Of a stretch of 46,232 bases of DNA, positions 1-6,587 are shown one piece after another. The notes beneath the pieces are model-generated. The model worked only from the letters and a program-made list of their open reading frames with translations, was not told the DNA's origin and ran no database searches. A program made the translations under genes and the position numbers. Each line of letters opens with the position of its first letter. Positions within the stretch are counted from its first letter, which is position 1. The DNA lies in assembly GCA_020630695.1 (NCBI GenBank), contig JAHDIS010000008.1, positions 1 to 46,232 on the forward strand, read 5' to 3'. This stretch comes from Paracoccaceae bacterium. Lineage in GTDB: Bacteria > Pseudomonadota > Alphaproteobacteria > Rhodobacterales > Rhodobacteraceae.

Positions 1-53
1 TTTTCACCCATCCGGCGGTCAATTTTGTACTTGGCAGACGTGCGTTTTGTCAC
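1..53 (-). CDS. rpsD: 30S ribosomal protein S4, 5' end only
   Basis: The reverse strand reads GTG ACA AAA CGC ACG TCT GCC AAG, giving (M)TKRTSAKYKIDRRMGE, the typical N-terminus of alphaproteobacterial ribosomal protein S4, a 16S rRNA binding protein of the small subunit. Only about 17 codons lie in the window and the gene continues beyond base 1. The GTG start at 53 is chosen because AAGGAG (complement of 62-67) sits about 8 nt upstream and the known S4 N-terminus begins exactly here. A sigma70-like promoter at 161-188 and two hairpins in the leader lie upstream. The family call is confident despite the short stretch because the match is to a highly conserved, basic N-terminus. Confidence 0.85.
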   Translation of the reverse strand, partial: MTKRTSAKYKIDRRMGE

Positions 54-61
54 GATCTGAT

Positions 62-115
62 CTCCTTCGTTTGTGTTTGCGAAGGGCGTTGTCCTTTCTC
101 TGGATTTGGCCAGAG
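62..115 (-). promoter_or_regulatory. rpsD leader hairpins, one overlapping the ribosome binding site
   Basis: Two inverted repeats lie in the predicted rpsD 5' untranslated region. Arms 65-69 and 80-84 (CTTCG/CGAAG) form a hairpin whose 3' arm on the mRNA shares bases with the AAGGAG ribosome binding site. Arms 98-103 and 110-115 (CTCTGG/CCAGAG) form a second hairpin around a 6-nt loop. Ribosomal protein S4 is a known translational autoregulator in other bacteria; that this leader does the same job is inference. Confidence 0.4.
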
Positions 116-160
116 CGACAGGCATCCCCTTGCGAGGGCCACCAACACCAACAGCGCGCG

Positions 161-188
161 CTTATACGGTGCTGGAACAGCGAGTCAA
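161..188 (-). promoter_or_regulatory. Sigma70-like promoter for rpsD
   Basis: On the minus strand TTGACT (complement of 183-188) is followed after 16 nt by TATAAG (complement of 161-166). This is a close match to the -35/-10 consensus, placed about 100 nt upstream of the rpsD GTG start, as expected for a ribosomal protein gene with a structured leader. Confidence 0.6.
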
Positions 189-305
189 GCGCCAAACATC
201 CGAGCCGCCGGATACAATGCCAATTTTTGGAAAAGCCGCGATTTAAGGGAAGCTTAAAGCCTTTGGCGTCCAGTGCTGGAACATTGCAAAGCAAAGGATA
301 GTGTC

Positions 306-1133
306 ATGCCATCAAACAAAGCTGATATTTCATCTGATATGCGCAATCCTTTGATGAACGCAGTTGCCAAGCGGGACGCAAACACCCTCTCAATGGTTAA
401 ACGTGCGATCGAGCATCGGCAGGTGATGCTGGCTTTCCAGCCCGTCGTGCAGGCACAGGCACAAACTCATGTCGCTTTTTATGAGGGTTTGATCCGTGTC
501 CTTGATGAAACCGGGCGCATTATCCCGGCGAAAGACTTCATCGAAACCGTGGAAGAAACGGAATACGGTCGCAAGCTGGATTGCATCGCGTTGGAAAAAG
601 GACTGAACGAACTGGCAAGGGTTCCGGATCTACGGCTATCGATCAACATGTCCGCCCGATCGATCGGTTACAAAAAATGGACCCGCATTCTGAACCGGCG
701 CCTGCAAACCGATGCCACTCTTGGCGAACGCCTGATACTTGAGATCACGGAAACATCAGCCATGACGGTTCCGGAACTGGTTTGCACATTCATTGAAGAC
801 GTGCGCGCCAAGGGCGTGTCCTTCGCCATTGATGATTTTGGCGCAGGTTATACTGCGCTGCGGCACTTCAAGGAGTTCAGCTTCGACATCCTCAAGATCG
901 ACGGAAGCTTTATTACCGACATCGCTCAGGATCCCGACAATCAGGTTTTGGTCCGTGCAATGGCCAGCATCGCGGAGCAGTTCGACATGTTCACTGTCGC
1001 AGAAAAGGTCGAGCGCGCAGAAGATGCCGCATGTCTTGCTTCCATGGGAATAGACTGTTTGCAGGGCTTTTATTTCGCCGCGCCGACCGTTCAGCCCCAT
1101 TGGCGCATGTCCCAAGACAAACGGCGCGCCTGA
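306..1133 (+). CDS. EAL-domain cyclic-di-GMP phosphodiesterase
   Basis: A 275-residue stand-alone EAL protein, predicted to hydrolyse cyclic di-GMP to pGpG in the cytosol. Visible motifs in order are YEGLIR with Glu60 (EGL in place of EAL), INMSA with Asn114, LEITE with Glu146, DDFGAG with Asp176/177, LKID with Lys197, AEKVE with Glu233/236, and LQGFYF. The metal and catalytic positions of active EAL enzymes therefore appear present, although EGL and AEKVE are slight departures from EAL and AEGVE. There is no GGDEF, PAS, REC or membrane segment. The ATG at 306 is preferred over an upstream in-frame codon at 273 because AAAGGA precedes it at good spacing. It lies upstream of, but probably separate from, phaA. 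Which process it controls cannot be read here. Confidence 0.88.
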   Translation: MPSNKADISSDMRNPLMNAVAKRDANTLSMVKRAIEHRQVMLAFQPVVQAQAQTHVAFYEGLIRVLDETGRIIPAKDFIETVEETEYGRKLDCIALEKGLNELARVPDLRLSINMSARSIGYKKWTRILNRRLQTDATLGERLILEITETSAMTVPELVCTFIEDVRAKGVSFAIDDFGAGYTALRHFKEFSFDILKIDGSFITDIAQDPDNQVLVRAMASIAEQFDMFTVAEKVERAEDAACLASMGIDCLQGFYFAAPTVQPHWRMSQDKRRA

Positions 1134-1250
1134 GCAATCTGGCTCCACGCACCTCCGTCACATCAGCCCATCCCCCCGACCTATCCCTCTGAGACACCCT
1201 GTCCTGTGTTCGCCTTTTAGGTGATAAGGTAAATGCTGCAGTGTAGCGAA

Positions 1251-1270
1251 GCCCAGATTCGAATCTGGGC
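1251..1270. promoter_or_regulatory. Perfect 20-bp palindrome upstream of phaA
   Basis: The two 10-base arms GCCCAGATTC and GAATCTGGGC are exact reverse complements with no spacer, 46 nt before the phaA start. It is not followed by a T-run, so it is not a typical terminator. It could be an operator for a dimeric regulator of PHA synthesis genes or an mRNA hairpin in the phaA leader. A protein partner cannot be named from sequence. Confidence 0.5.
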
Positions 1271-1316
1271 CAATTACCGTATGCTCCGCATACCTGTCAT
1301 GACCGGAGGAAGACCC

Positions 1317-2492
1317 ATGACCAATGTCGTAATCGCAAGCGCCGCGCGTACCGCGGTTGGCAGTTTTGGGGGGTCCTTCGCGAATACCCCCGCCCATGAC
1401 CTCGGCTCAGCCGTTCTCGAGGCGCTGGTAGAGCGTGCCGGTGTAGACAAAAACGAAGTCTCTGAAACGATCCTCGGACAGGTTTTGACCGCAGCTCAGG
1501 GCCAAAACCCTGCGCGCCAGGCTCATATCAATGCGGGCCTTCCACAAGAAGCGTCGGCCTGGGGCATCAACCAGGTATGTGGCTCCGGTTTGCGTGCCGT
1601 TGCATTGGGTGCACAGCACATCCAGCTGGGCGATGCAGATATCGTCTGCGCCGGTGGTCAGGAAAATATGACACTGTCACCCCATGCTGCCGCGCTGCGC
1701 GCTGGCCACAAAATGGGTGATCTGAAGTATATCGACACGATGATCCGTGACGGTCTTTGGGATGCATTCAACGGTTACCACATGGGCCAGACCGCCGAGA
1801 ACGTTGCCGAGCAGTGGCAGATCTCGCGCGACATGCAGGACGAATTCGCACTTGGCTCGCAAAACAAGGCCGAAGCTGCACAAAAAGCTGGCAAGTTCGA
1901 CGACGAAGTGATCCCGTTCACGATCAAAACCCGCAAGGGCGACATCGTCGTGGACAAGGATGAATACATCCGTCACGGCGCAACCATCGAAGCGATGCAG
2001 AAAATGCGCCCCGCCTTTATCAAGGACGGCACCGTTACTGCGGCGAATGCCTCGGGTCTCAACGACGGCGCAGCGGGCACGCTGCTGATGTCTGCCGACA
2101 ATGCCGAAAAGCGCGGCATCGAGCCACTGGCGCGCATCGTCTCCTATGCCACAGCGGGTCTTGATCCGTCGGTCATGGGCGTTGGCCCGATCTATGCATC
2201 CCGCAAAGCGCTGGAAAAAGCCGGCTGGAAAGCGGAAGATCTGGATCTTGTCGAAGCAAACGAAGCCTTTGCCGCTCAGGCCTGTGCCGTGAACAAGGAC
2301 ATGGGCTGGGACCCGGCAATCGTGAATGTGAACGGCGGCGCGATCGCGATCGGTCACCCGATCGGCGCTTCTGGCTGCCGTGTTCTGAATACGCTGCTGT
2401 TCGAGATGAAGCGTCGCGGTGCCAAAAAGGGTCTCGCCACACTGTGCATCGGCGGCGGCATGGGCGTCGCAATGTGCATCGAGCGCGCCTAA
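1317..2492 (+). CDS. phaA: Acetyl-CoA acetyltransferase (beta-ketothiolase)
   Basis: A 391-residue thiolase, the usual length for PhaA/AtoB enzymes, which condense two acetyl-CoA to acetoacetyl-CoA, the first step of polyhydroxybutyrate synthesis, and can run in reverse for degradation. The nucleophilic cysteine is in [10 protein letters not shown] (Cys88), the catalytic histidine in [11 protein letters not shown] (His347) and the second cysteine in TLCIGGGMG (Cys377). The ATG at 1317 is chosen for the strong GGAGGAAG ribosome binding site at about 1305-1312; a longer reading from 1233 adds residues unlike the family. It is followed by a terminator hairpin and then phaB, the usual pairing. 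The PHA synthase gene is not in this window. Confidence 0.95.
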   Translation: MTNVVIASAARTAVGSFGGSFANTPAHDLGSAVLEALVERAGVDKNEVSETILGQVLTAAQGQNPARQAHINAGLPQEASAWGINQVCGSGLRAVALGAQHIQLGDADIVCAGGQENMTLSPHAAALRAGHKMGDLKYIDTMIRDGLWDAFNGYHMGQTAENVAEQWQISRDMQDEFALGSQNKAEAAQKAGKFDDEVIPFTIKTRKGDIVVDKDEYIRHGATIEAMQKMRPAFIKDGTVTAANASGLNDGAAGTLLMSADNAEKRGIEPLARIVSYATAGLDPSVMGVGPIYASRKALEKAGWKAEDLDLVEANEAFAAQACAVNKDMGWDPAIVNVNGGAIAIGHPIGASGCRVLNTLLFEMKRRGAKKGLATLCIGGGMGVAMCIERA

Positions 2493-2503
2493 TTATCTCG
2501 CAT

Positions 2504-2534
2504 CCGCAGCGCAATAATATTGCGCTGCGGTTTT
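2504..2534 (+). terminator. Rho-independent terminator after phaA
   Basis: A perfect 12-bp stem (2504-2515 with 2519-2530, GC-rich at its base) with a 3-nt loop is followed by TTTT. It lies 12 nt after the phaA stop and 48 nt before phaB, so it may attenuate phaB transcription relative to phaA, or act as an mRNA stabilising hairpin between the two cistrons. Confidence 0.75.
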
Positions 2535-2581
2535 CATGCGTGTAACAAGATTGCAAAGCAAATTCCTTGAAGGAGAAGACA

Positions 2582-3304
2582 ATGGGACGTGTTGCACTCG
2601 TCACTGGCGGCAGCCGCGGTATTGGTGAAGCCATTTCCAAACGCCTCAAAGCGGAAGGCTACGAAGTTGCGGCGACCTACGCCGGCAACGACGAAAAGGC
2701 CGCCGCCTTCACCGAGGCCACCGGCATCAAGACATACAAATGGAATGTCGCAGACTACGAAGCCTCTGCCGCAGGCATCGCTCAGGTCGAAGCAGACCTT
2801 GGCCCGATCGACGTTGTCGTGGCAAACGCTGGCATCACGCGCGATGCGCCATTCCACAAAATGACCCCTGAGCAGTGGAAAGACGTGATCGACACGAACC
2901 TGACGGGCGTATTCAACACGGTCCACCCCGTTTGGCCCGGCATGCGCGAGCGCAAATTCGGCCGTGTGATCGTCATTTCCTCGATCAACGGTCAGAAGGG
3001 CCAGTTTGCTCAGGTGAACTATGCCGCCACCAAAGCCGGTGATCTGGGCATCGTCAAATCCCTGGCTCAGGAAGGTGCGCGCGCCGGTATCACGGCCAAC
3101 GCCATCTGCCCCGGCTACATCGCAACCGAAATGGTTATGGCGATCCCTGAAAAGGTACGCGACAGCATCGTAGCGGGTATCCCCGCCGGTCGCCTGGGCG
3201 AGCCTGATGAAATCGCGCGTTGCGTGGCTTTCCTCGCCTCTGATGACGCTGGCTTCATCAACGGATCGACCATTTCGGCGAACGGCGCACAGTTCTTCGT
3301 CTGA
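2582..3304 (+). CDS. phaB: Acetoacetyl-CoA reductase
   Basis: A 240-residue short-chain dehydrogenase/reductase, the typical PhaB length, predicted to reduce acetoacetyl-CoA to (R)-3-hydroxybutyryl-CoA with NADPH, supplying monomer for polyhydroxybutyrate. It has the Rossmann motif TGGSRGIG at residues 8-15, NAG at 82-84, and the catalytic Ser134, Tyr147 and Lys151 (YxxxK). SSINGQKGQFAQVNYAATK is characteristic of PhaB rather than FabG. The ATG at 2582 has AAGGAGAAG just upstream. The neighbouring phaA confirms the pathway. A FabG role is the alternative but less likely. Confidence 0.93.
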   Translation: MGRVALVTGGSRGIGEAISKRLKAEGYEVAATYAGNDEKAAAFTEATGIKTYKWNVADYEASAAGIAQVEADLGPIDVVVANAGITRDAPFHKMTPEQWKDVIDTNLTGVFNTVHPVWPGMRERKFGRVIVISSINGQKGQFAQVNYAATKAGDLGIVKSLAQEGARAGITANAICPGYIATEMVMAIPEKVRDSIVAGIPAGRLGEPDEIARCVAFLASDDAGFINGSTISANGAQFFV

Positions 3305-3327
3305 TCGAAGCCCGATAAAGACACCGC

Positions 3328-3353
3328 AAAACCCCGGCCACGGCTGGGGTTTT
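3328..3353 (+). terminator. Rho-independent terminator after phaB
   Basis: AAAACCCC pairs with GGGGTTTT, with further pairing inside (11 bp including one G-T) around a 4-nt loop, 24 nt after the phaB stop. The A-run and T-run on both sides mean it could work in either direction. Confidence 0.75.
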
Positions 3354-3445
3354 CGCATTTTTGCACAATGGCCGCGCGCTGACAGCAATTTCGCGCAGAC
3401 CCAATCTGTCCTATCTCCTGCTCAAGCGAAACAGGAGACACGGTC

Positions 3446-4378
3446 ATGCTCGATCAAATCAACGGATTGCACCACGTAACGTCGCTGGCCAGCGGCGCAA
3501 GCACCAACAACGCATTCTTTACCGGTGATCTCGGCCTGCGGCGGGTTAAAAAGACTGTCAATTTCGACGCACCGGACGTCTACCACCTATACTATGGGGA
3601 TGCGGTCGGCAGCCCCGGCACCGTGATGACCTACTTTCCATTTCCGGGTGCCCGCCGTGGCCGTTCCGGCGCAGGCGAAGTCGCGACGACCGCGTTCAGC
3701 GTCCCACTCGGCGCATTGGACTACTGGCAAAAACGATTTTCAGATCGCGGCATTCCCGGTCTGGACCGCACCGCTCGTCTGGGCGAAGACCGTTTGATGT
3801 TCCGTGGACCAGACGGAGATGGCTTTGCTCTGGTTGAAACCGAAGACGCCCGCGCCCCGTGGCTGTCGGATGGGATTCCCGAAGACGTGGCAATCCGTGG
3901 CTTTCACTCTGCCGACATGCGCCTGGATTCGCGCGGGGCCGCTGCCAGTGCGGAATTGCTCAAATTCATGGGATATGAACAAGACGAGAGCCAAGGGAAC
4001 GTCACACGCTATCGGGTCCCCAACGGCAATCAGGCGCAGGTGATCGACATTACGCAGGTTGATGCGCCCTTTGCGGATCAAGGTGCAGGTTCGGTCCATC
4101 ACATCGCGTTTTCCGTCGACAATCGTGACAAGCAGCTCGAGGTACGTAAGGCTCTGATGGACACTGGGTATCAAGTAACGCCCGTCATCGACCGGGATTA
4201 TTTTTGGGCCATCTATTTCCGCACGCCGGGTGGCGTGTTGTTCGAAATCGCAACGGACGAACCGGGCTTCAATCGCGACGAAGACACTGCACATCTGGGC
4301 GAGGCTCTGAAATTGCCAAGCCAGCACGAACACCTGCGCAGCAAACTGGAACGTATGTTGGAACCCATCGATGGCTGA
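3446..4378 (+). CDS. Ring-cleaving dioxygenase-like VOC protein (MhqO type)
   Basis: A 310-residue protein made of two vicinal-oxygen-chelate (glyoxalase-fold) halves, as in the MhqO/LinE-like extradiol dioxygenase family. The N-terminal GLHHVTS (His9/10), VHHIAF (His219) and VLFEIATDEPG (Glu267) supply the expected two-His-one-Glu metal site. The family is linked to hydroquinone and quinone detoxification or aromatic ring opening, but the substrate cannot be read here. ACAGGAGA precedes the ATG. Its last 8 nt overlap the following hydrolase, and dioxygenase plus MhqD-like hydrolase is the arrangement of quinone-resistance operons in other bacteria. The LysR regulator downstream is a possible controller. 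Confidence 0.85.
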   Translation: MLDQINGLHHVTSLASGASTNNAFFTGDLGLRRVKKTVNFDAPDVYHLYYGDAVGSPGTVMTYFPFPGARRGRSGAGEVATTAFSVPLGALDYWQKRFSDRGIPGLDRTARLGEDRLMFRGPDGDGFALVETEDARAPWLSDGIPEDVAIRGFHSADMRLDSRGAAASAELLKFMGYEQDESQGNVTRYRVPNGNQAQVIDITQVDAPFADQGAGSVHHIAFSVDNRDKQLEVRKALMDTGYQVTPVIDRDYFWAIYFRTPGGVLFEIATDEPGFNRDEDTAHLGEALKLPSQHEHLRSKLERMLEPIDG

Positions 4379-4965
4379 CTACGTCTTTGCCGAAACCAAG
4401 GGCAAAGCCGGCGCGCCCTTGGTCTTCACATTCCACGGCACCGGCGGCAGTGAACGGCAATTCCATGACTTCCCAAGGCAGTTTCAACCCGACGCGCATG
4501 TGATTTCGCCACGAGGGGACGTATCTGAAAACGGCGCATTGCGGTTTTTCAAACGGCGGGCCGAAGGCCTGTACGACATGGACGACCTTGCCCTGCGTAC
4601 CGAAGCCATGGCCGCCTTCGTCACACATCACGCCAAGGCCACGGGCGCAACACGTGTCATCGGCCTCGGCTATTCAAATGGGGCTAATATTCTGGCGTCC
4701 ACGGCCATGCATTTGCCTGAACTCTTCACAGACCTTGCGCTGTTACACCCGTTGATCCCATGGCAACCACAGCCACGACCACAACTGTCCAGCACCAGAG
4801 TGTTGGTTTCAGCCGGTGAAAGAGATCCAATCTGTCCACCCCCGATGACGCAAGGATTCGTGGACTGGCTGGACGGGCAAGGCGCGGACCTGTCCGTGCA
4901 TTGGCACCCCGGCGGCCACGAAATATCGCAATCCGAATACTCTGGCACGATTTCTGAGCGCCTGA
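4371..4965 (+). pseudogene. MhqD-like alpha/beta hydrolase with probable 3' frameshift
   Basis: A carboxylesterase/phospholipase-type serine hydrolase of the MhqD family (about 200 residues). It shows oxyanion motif FHGTGG, nucleophile elbow GYSNG (Ser102), Asp152 in GERDP and His183 in PGGHE, so the catalytic triad is intact. After Glu189 (about base 4937) the reading frame loses family resemblance and runs on to a stop at 5127-5129, passing through a terminator hairpin. Moving the frame by one base gives TLARFLSA and a stop at 4963-4965, which is the family's usual C-terminal helix. A one-base gain or two-base loss is therefore inferred at about 4937-4941. It may still be functional as a 252-residue read-through product, or be a sequencing error. 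It is co-transcribed with the VOC dioxygenase gene. Confidence 0.75.
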
Positions 4966-4979
4966 TCTTTCAAAAAAGA

Positions 4980-5014
4980 AAACGCCCCCGGAGCCTTTCG
5001 GTTCGGGGACGTTT
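4980..5014 (-). terminator. Terminator between MhqD-like gene and small minus-strand gene
   Basis: Arms AAACG-C-CCCCG (4980-4990) and CGGGG-A-CGTTT (5004-5014) form an 11-position stem with one C/A mismatch. Read on the minus strand it is followed by TTTTCTTTTTTG, a strong terminator signature for the small gene at 5056-5169; on the plus strand it follows the corrected hydrolase stop at 4965. It is likely bidirectional. Confidence 0.7.
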
Positions 5015-5055
5015 CATGTGCGCCAGACCGTCGGGAGGAAACGATCCTCCTGCGG

Positions 5056-5169
5056 TCAGCGGCGGCGCGGGAACAGGGATGCCCAAAGATCGGCAAACGC
5101 ATCGGCGCGGGCCTTGTGGGCAGCTTTGATTGCGAGGTGGTGGCGGTAATCTGTGGCAGATTCAAACAT
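5056..5169 (-). CDS. Small protein of 37 residues, unknown function
   Basis: The minus strand reads MFESATDYRHHLAIKAAHKA..., an amphipathic, Ala/Arg/His-rich peptide of 37 residues ending in LWASLFPRRR. AAAAGGAAATGAC gives a ribosome binding site 6-7 nt before this ATG, and a terminator with a T-run lies downstream on the same strand, so promoter region, start and end are all in place. Small basic alpha-helical proteins of this kind are common in Rhodobacteraceae, but I cannot assign a function. It is transcribed away from the LysR gene across the 124-nt gap 5170-5293, so the regulator could control it. An overlapping ATG at 5174 in another frame has poorer spacing. Confidence 0.55.
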   Translation of the reverse strand: MFESATDYRHHLAIKAAHKARADAFADLWASLFPRRR

Positions 5170-5274
5170 GTCATTTCCTTTTCGGTGCAAACTGGCGGGC
5201 GGTGTCGTTCCTAACTGCACTCAATATGATCTTTACTGAAACATTCTACAAACGAGACTTTTCAAGCATTCAGT

Positions 5275-5287
5275 TAAGTTATACTTA
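5275..5287 (+). promoter_or_regulatory. LysR-type operator-like palindrome overlapping a -10 element
   Basis: TAAGT-TAT-ACTTA is an inverted repeat that fits the T-N11-A pattern of LysR binding sites. It ends 6 nt before the LysR start codon and includes TATACT (5280-5285), a good -10 match. If that -10 is used, transcription would start about at the ATG, giving a leaderless mRNA; no ribosome binding site is visible. Autoregulation is the natural inference. Confidence 0.5.
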
Positions 5288-5293
5288 CCTGAT

Positions 5294-6238
5294 ATGGCTG
5301 ATCGACTTCCCCCTTTGACGGCGCTACGCGCTTTTGATGCCGCCGCGAAACACATGTCCTTTGCCAAAGCGGCCGAAGAACTGAACGTGACTCCCGCCGC
5401 TTTGTCCTTTCAGATCAAGAACCTCGAAGAGCATCTGGGCGAACCCTTGTTCCACCGGCTCAACCGCGCTGTCAGCCTGACCGAAGCGGGGCGCACATTG
5501 GCACCGGGCTGCGCGCAGGGTTTTGAGTCGCTTGCCGACGCGTGGCACGCAACGCAACGTCTGCAAGAGGCACAAACACTCACAGTGACTGCGGGTCCAG
5601 CCTTTACGGCCAAATGGCTCGCGCCGAGGATCTATGATTTCGCGCATGCACATCCCGAGATCGAGCTGCGCTTTACCGCCAGTCTCAAGCTCATCGATAT
5701 TCGGCGTGAAAATATCGATGTTGCCATTCGATATGGATATGGACCCGACACGGGGCTGTACTCTGAACCATTGCACTATGAATGGGTGTGCCCGGTCATG
5801 GCCCCTGCCTTGGCCGAGCAGTTTGATACCCCCCAAGCCATGGCGGAAAAGGCACCGCTTATTTTTGACGAGTCCATTGATTTTCTGCGCCCCAAAGTCG
5901 ATTGGGCCGCTTGGTTCGATTGCATGGGTGTCGAATATAAGCCCCGCCAAGGCGCTCATTTTTCGCAAGCCGACCACGCGATTGACGCCGCCTTGTCCGG
6001 GGTGGGCGTGGTACTGGGACGTCGAGCACTTGTTGTGAAGGATATCGCGGACGGCAGGCTCGTCGCGCCATTCCGCGTAGCCCTGAATACCCAAGCGCGG
6101 TTTCGGTTCATTTGTTCAGAGGGGGACGAGACGCGACCACATATCAAAGCGTTTCGCGACTATATCTGGCAAGAAGCCGAAAAGACCACGTGGATCACCG
6201 ACTCAATGCGCATTCTGGAGGTGGGCGACAAGGCCTAA
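5294..6238 (+). CDS. LysR-family transcriptional regulator (GcvA-like)
   Basis: A 314-residue LysR regulator of normal length. The N-terminal winged helix-turn-helix reads LTALRAFDAAAKHMSFAKAA...LNVTPAALSFQIKNLEE, typical of the GcvA subgroup, followed by a periplasmic-binding-like effector domain from about residue 90. The start at 5294 is set by the conserved MADRLPPLTALRAF N-terminus although no ribosome binding site precedes it. A palindrome lies directly upstream. Targets are unknown: candidates are the divergent 37-residue gene and the aromatic/quinone pair upstream. The effector cannot be deduced from sequence. Confidence 0.92.
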   Translation: MADRLPPLTALRAFDAAAKHMSFAKAAEELNVTPAALSFQIKNLEEHLGEPLFHRLNRAVSLTEAGRTLAPGCAQGFESLADAWHATQRLQEAQTLTVTAGPAFTAKWLAPRIYDFAHAHPEIELRFTASLKLIDIRRENIDVAIRYGYGPDTGLYSEPLHYEWVCPVMAPALAEQFDTPQAMAEKAPLIFDESIDFLRPKVDWAAWFDCMGVEYKPRQGAHFSQADHAIDAALSGVGVVLGRRALVVKDIADGRLVAPFRVALNTQARFRFICSEGDETRPHIKAFRDYIWQEAEKTTWITDSMRILEVGDKA

Positions 6239-6244
6239 GCGGCC

Positions 6245-6285
6245 AACCGCCAACCCCGAGTGCTCATCCGCCGCCTCGGGCGGTT
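6245..6285. terminator. Hairpin between convergent LysR and YdcH-like genes
   Basis: AACCG...CCCGAG (6245-6260) can pair with CTCGGG-CGGTT (6275-6285) with a 5-nt bulge. Neither strand shows a T-run, so it is a weak terminator candidate in the 56-nt gap between converging genes. Confidence 0.3.
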
Positions 6286-6294
6286 CAAAACTGG

Positions 6295-6471
6295 CTAGTG
6301 AGCCGGCTGCGTCTCAATACGTGAGATTTCCTCTTTCAGTCGCAGCTTCTGTTTTTTCAGTTCAGCAATTTGCAGACCATCTACACCTGGCGCGCGATGC
6401 GCCTCTTCAACAGCGTGTTCAAGCGATTCATGTTTCCTCTTCAGTTCCTGCAGGTGCGAACTCAAGCTCAT
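6295..6471 (-). CDS. YdcH-like small coiled-coil protein (DUF465)
   Basis: A 58-residue protein starting MSLSSHLQELKRKHESLEHA, with heptad-like Leu spacing and charged residues throughout, ending ...LRLKEEISRIETQPAH. Length and pattern fit the YdcH/DUF465 family, small soluble coiled-coil proteins of unknown role found widely in proteobacteria. AGGAG lies 7 nt upstream of the ATG, and TATAGA about 30 nt before the start is a possible -10. It lies 117 nt downstream of the methyltransferase gene on the same strand, probably with its own promoter; nothing else was recognised in that gap. Confidence 0.8.
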   Translation of the reverse strand: MSLSSHLQELKRKHESLEHAVEEAHRAPGVDGLQIAELKKQKLRLKEEISRIETQPAH

Positions 6472-6587
6472 TTCATGCTCCTTCTGTCGGGTTAGATCTA
6501 TAGTGCACCACAGGTTGCGTCATAAGTCACGCCGCGCGTGCAGCATTACGCATCAGTTTTATGACAAATCCCAAAAAAGCAGCGTGG

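Noticed and set aside
1249-1274. TTCGAAT in a GC-rich stem, looking like a tRNA T-arm
   Set aside because: With the standard 7-base loop the flanking stem bases do not pair, and no acceptor stem, anticodon arm or CCA-like end surrounds it. It is better read as a palindrome.
4966-5129. C-terminal extension of the MhqD-like hydrolase as a real domain
   Set aside because: It passes through a terminator hairpin and overlaps the small minus-strand gene, and its composition (basic, Gly/Pro rich) is unlike any domain. A frameshift explains it better.
5324-6094. 256-codon open frame on the minus strand
   Set aside because: It is antisense to the LysR gene, which has a full DNA-binding domain.
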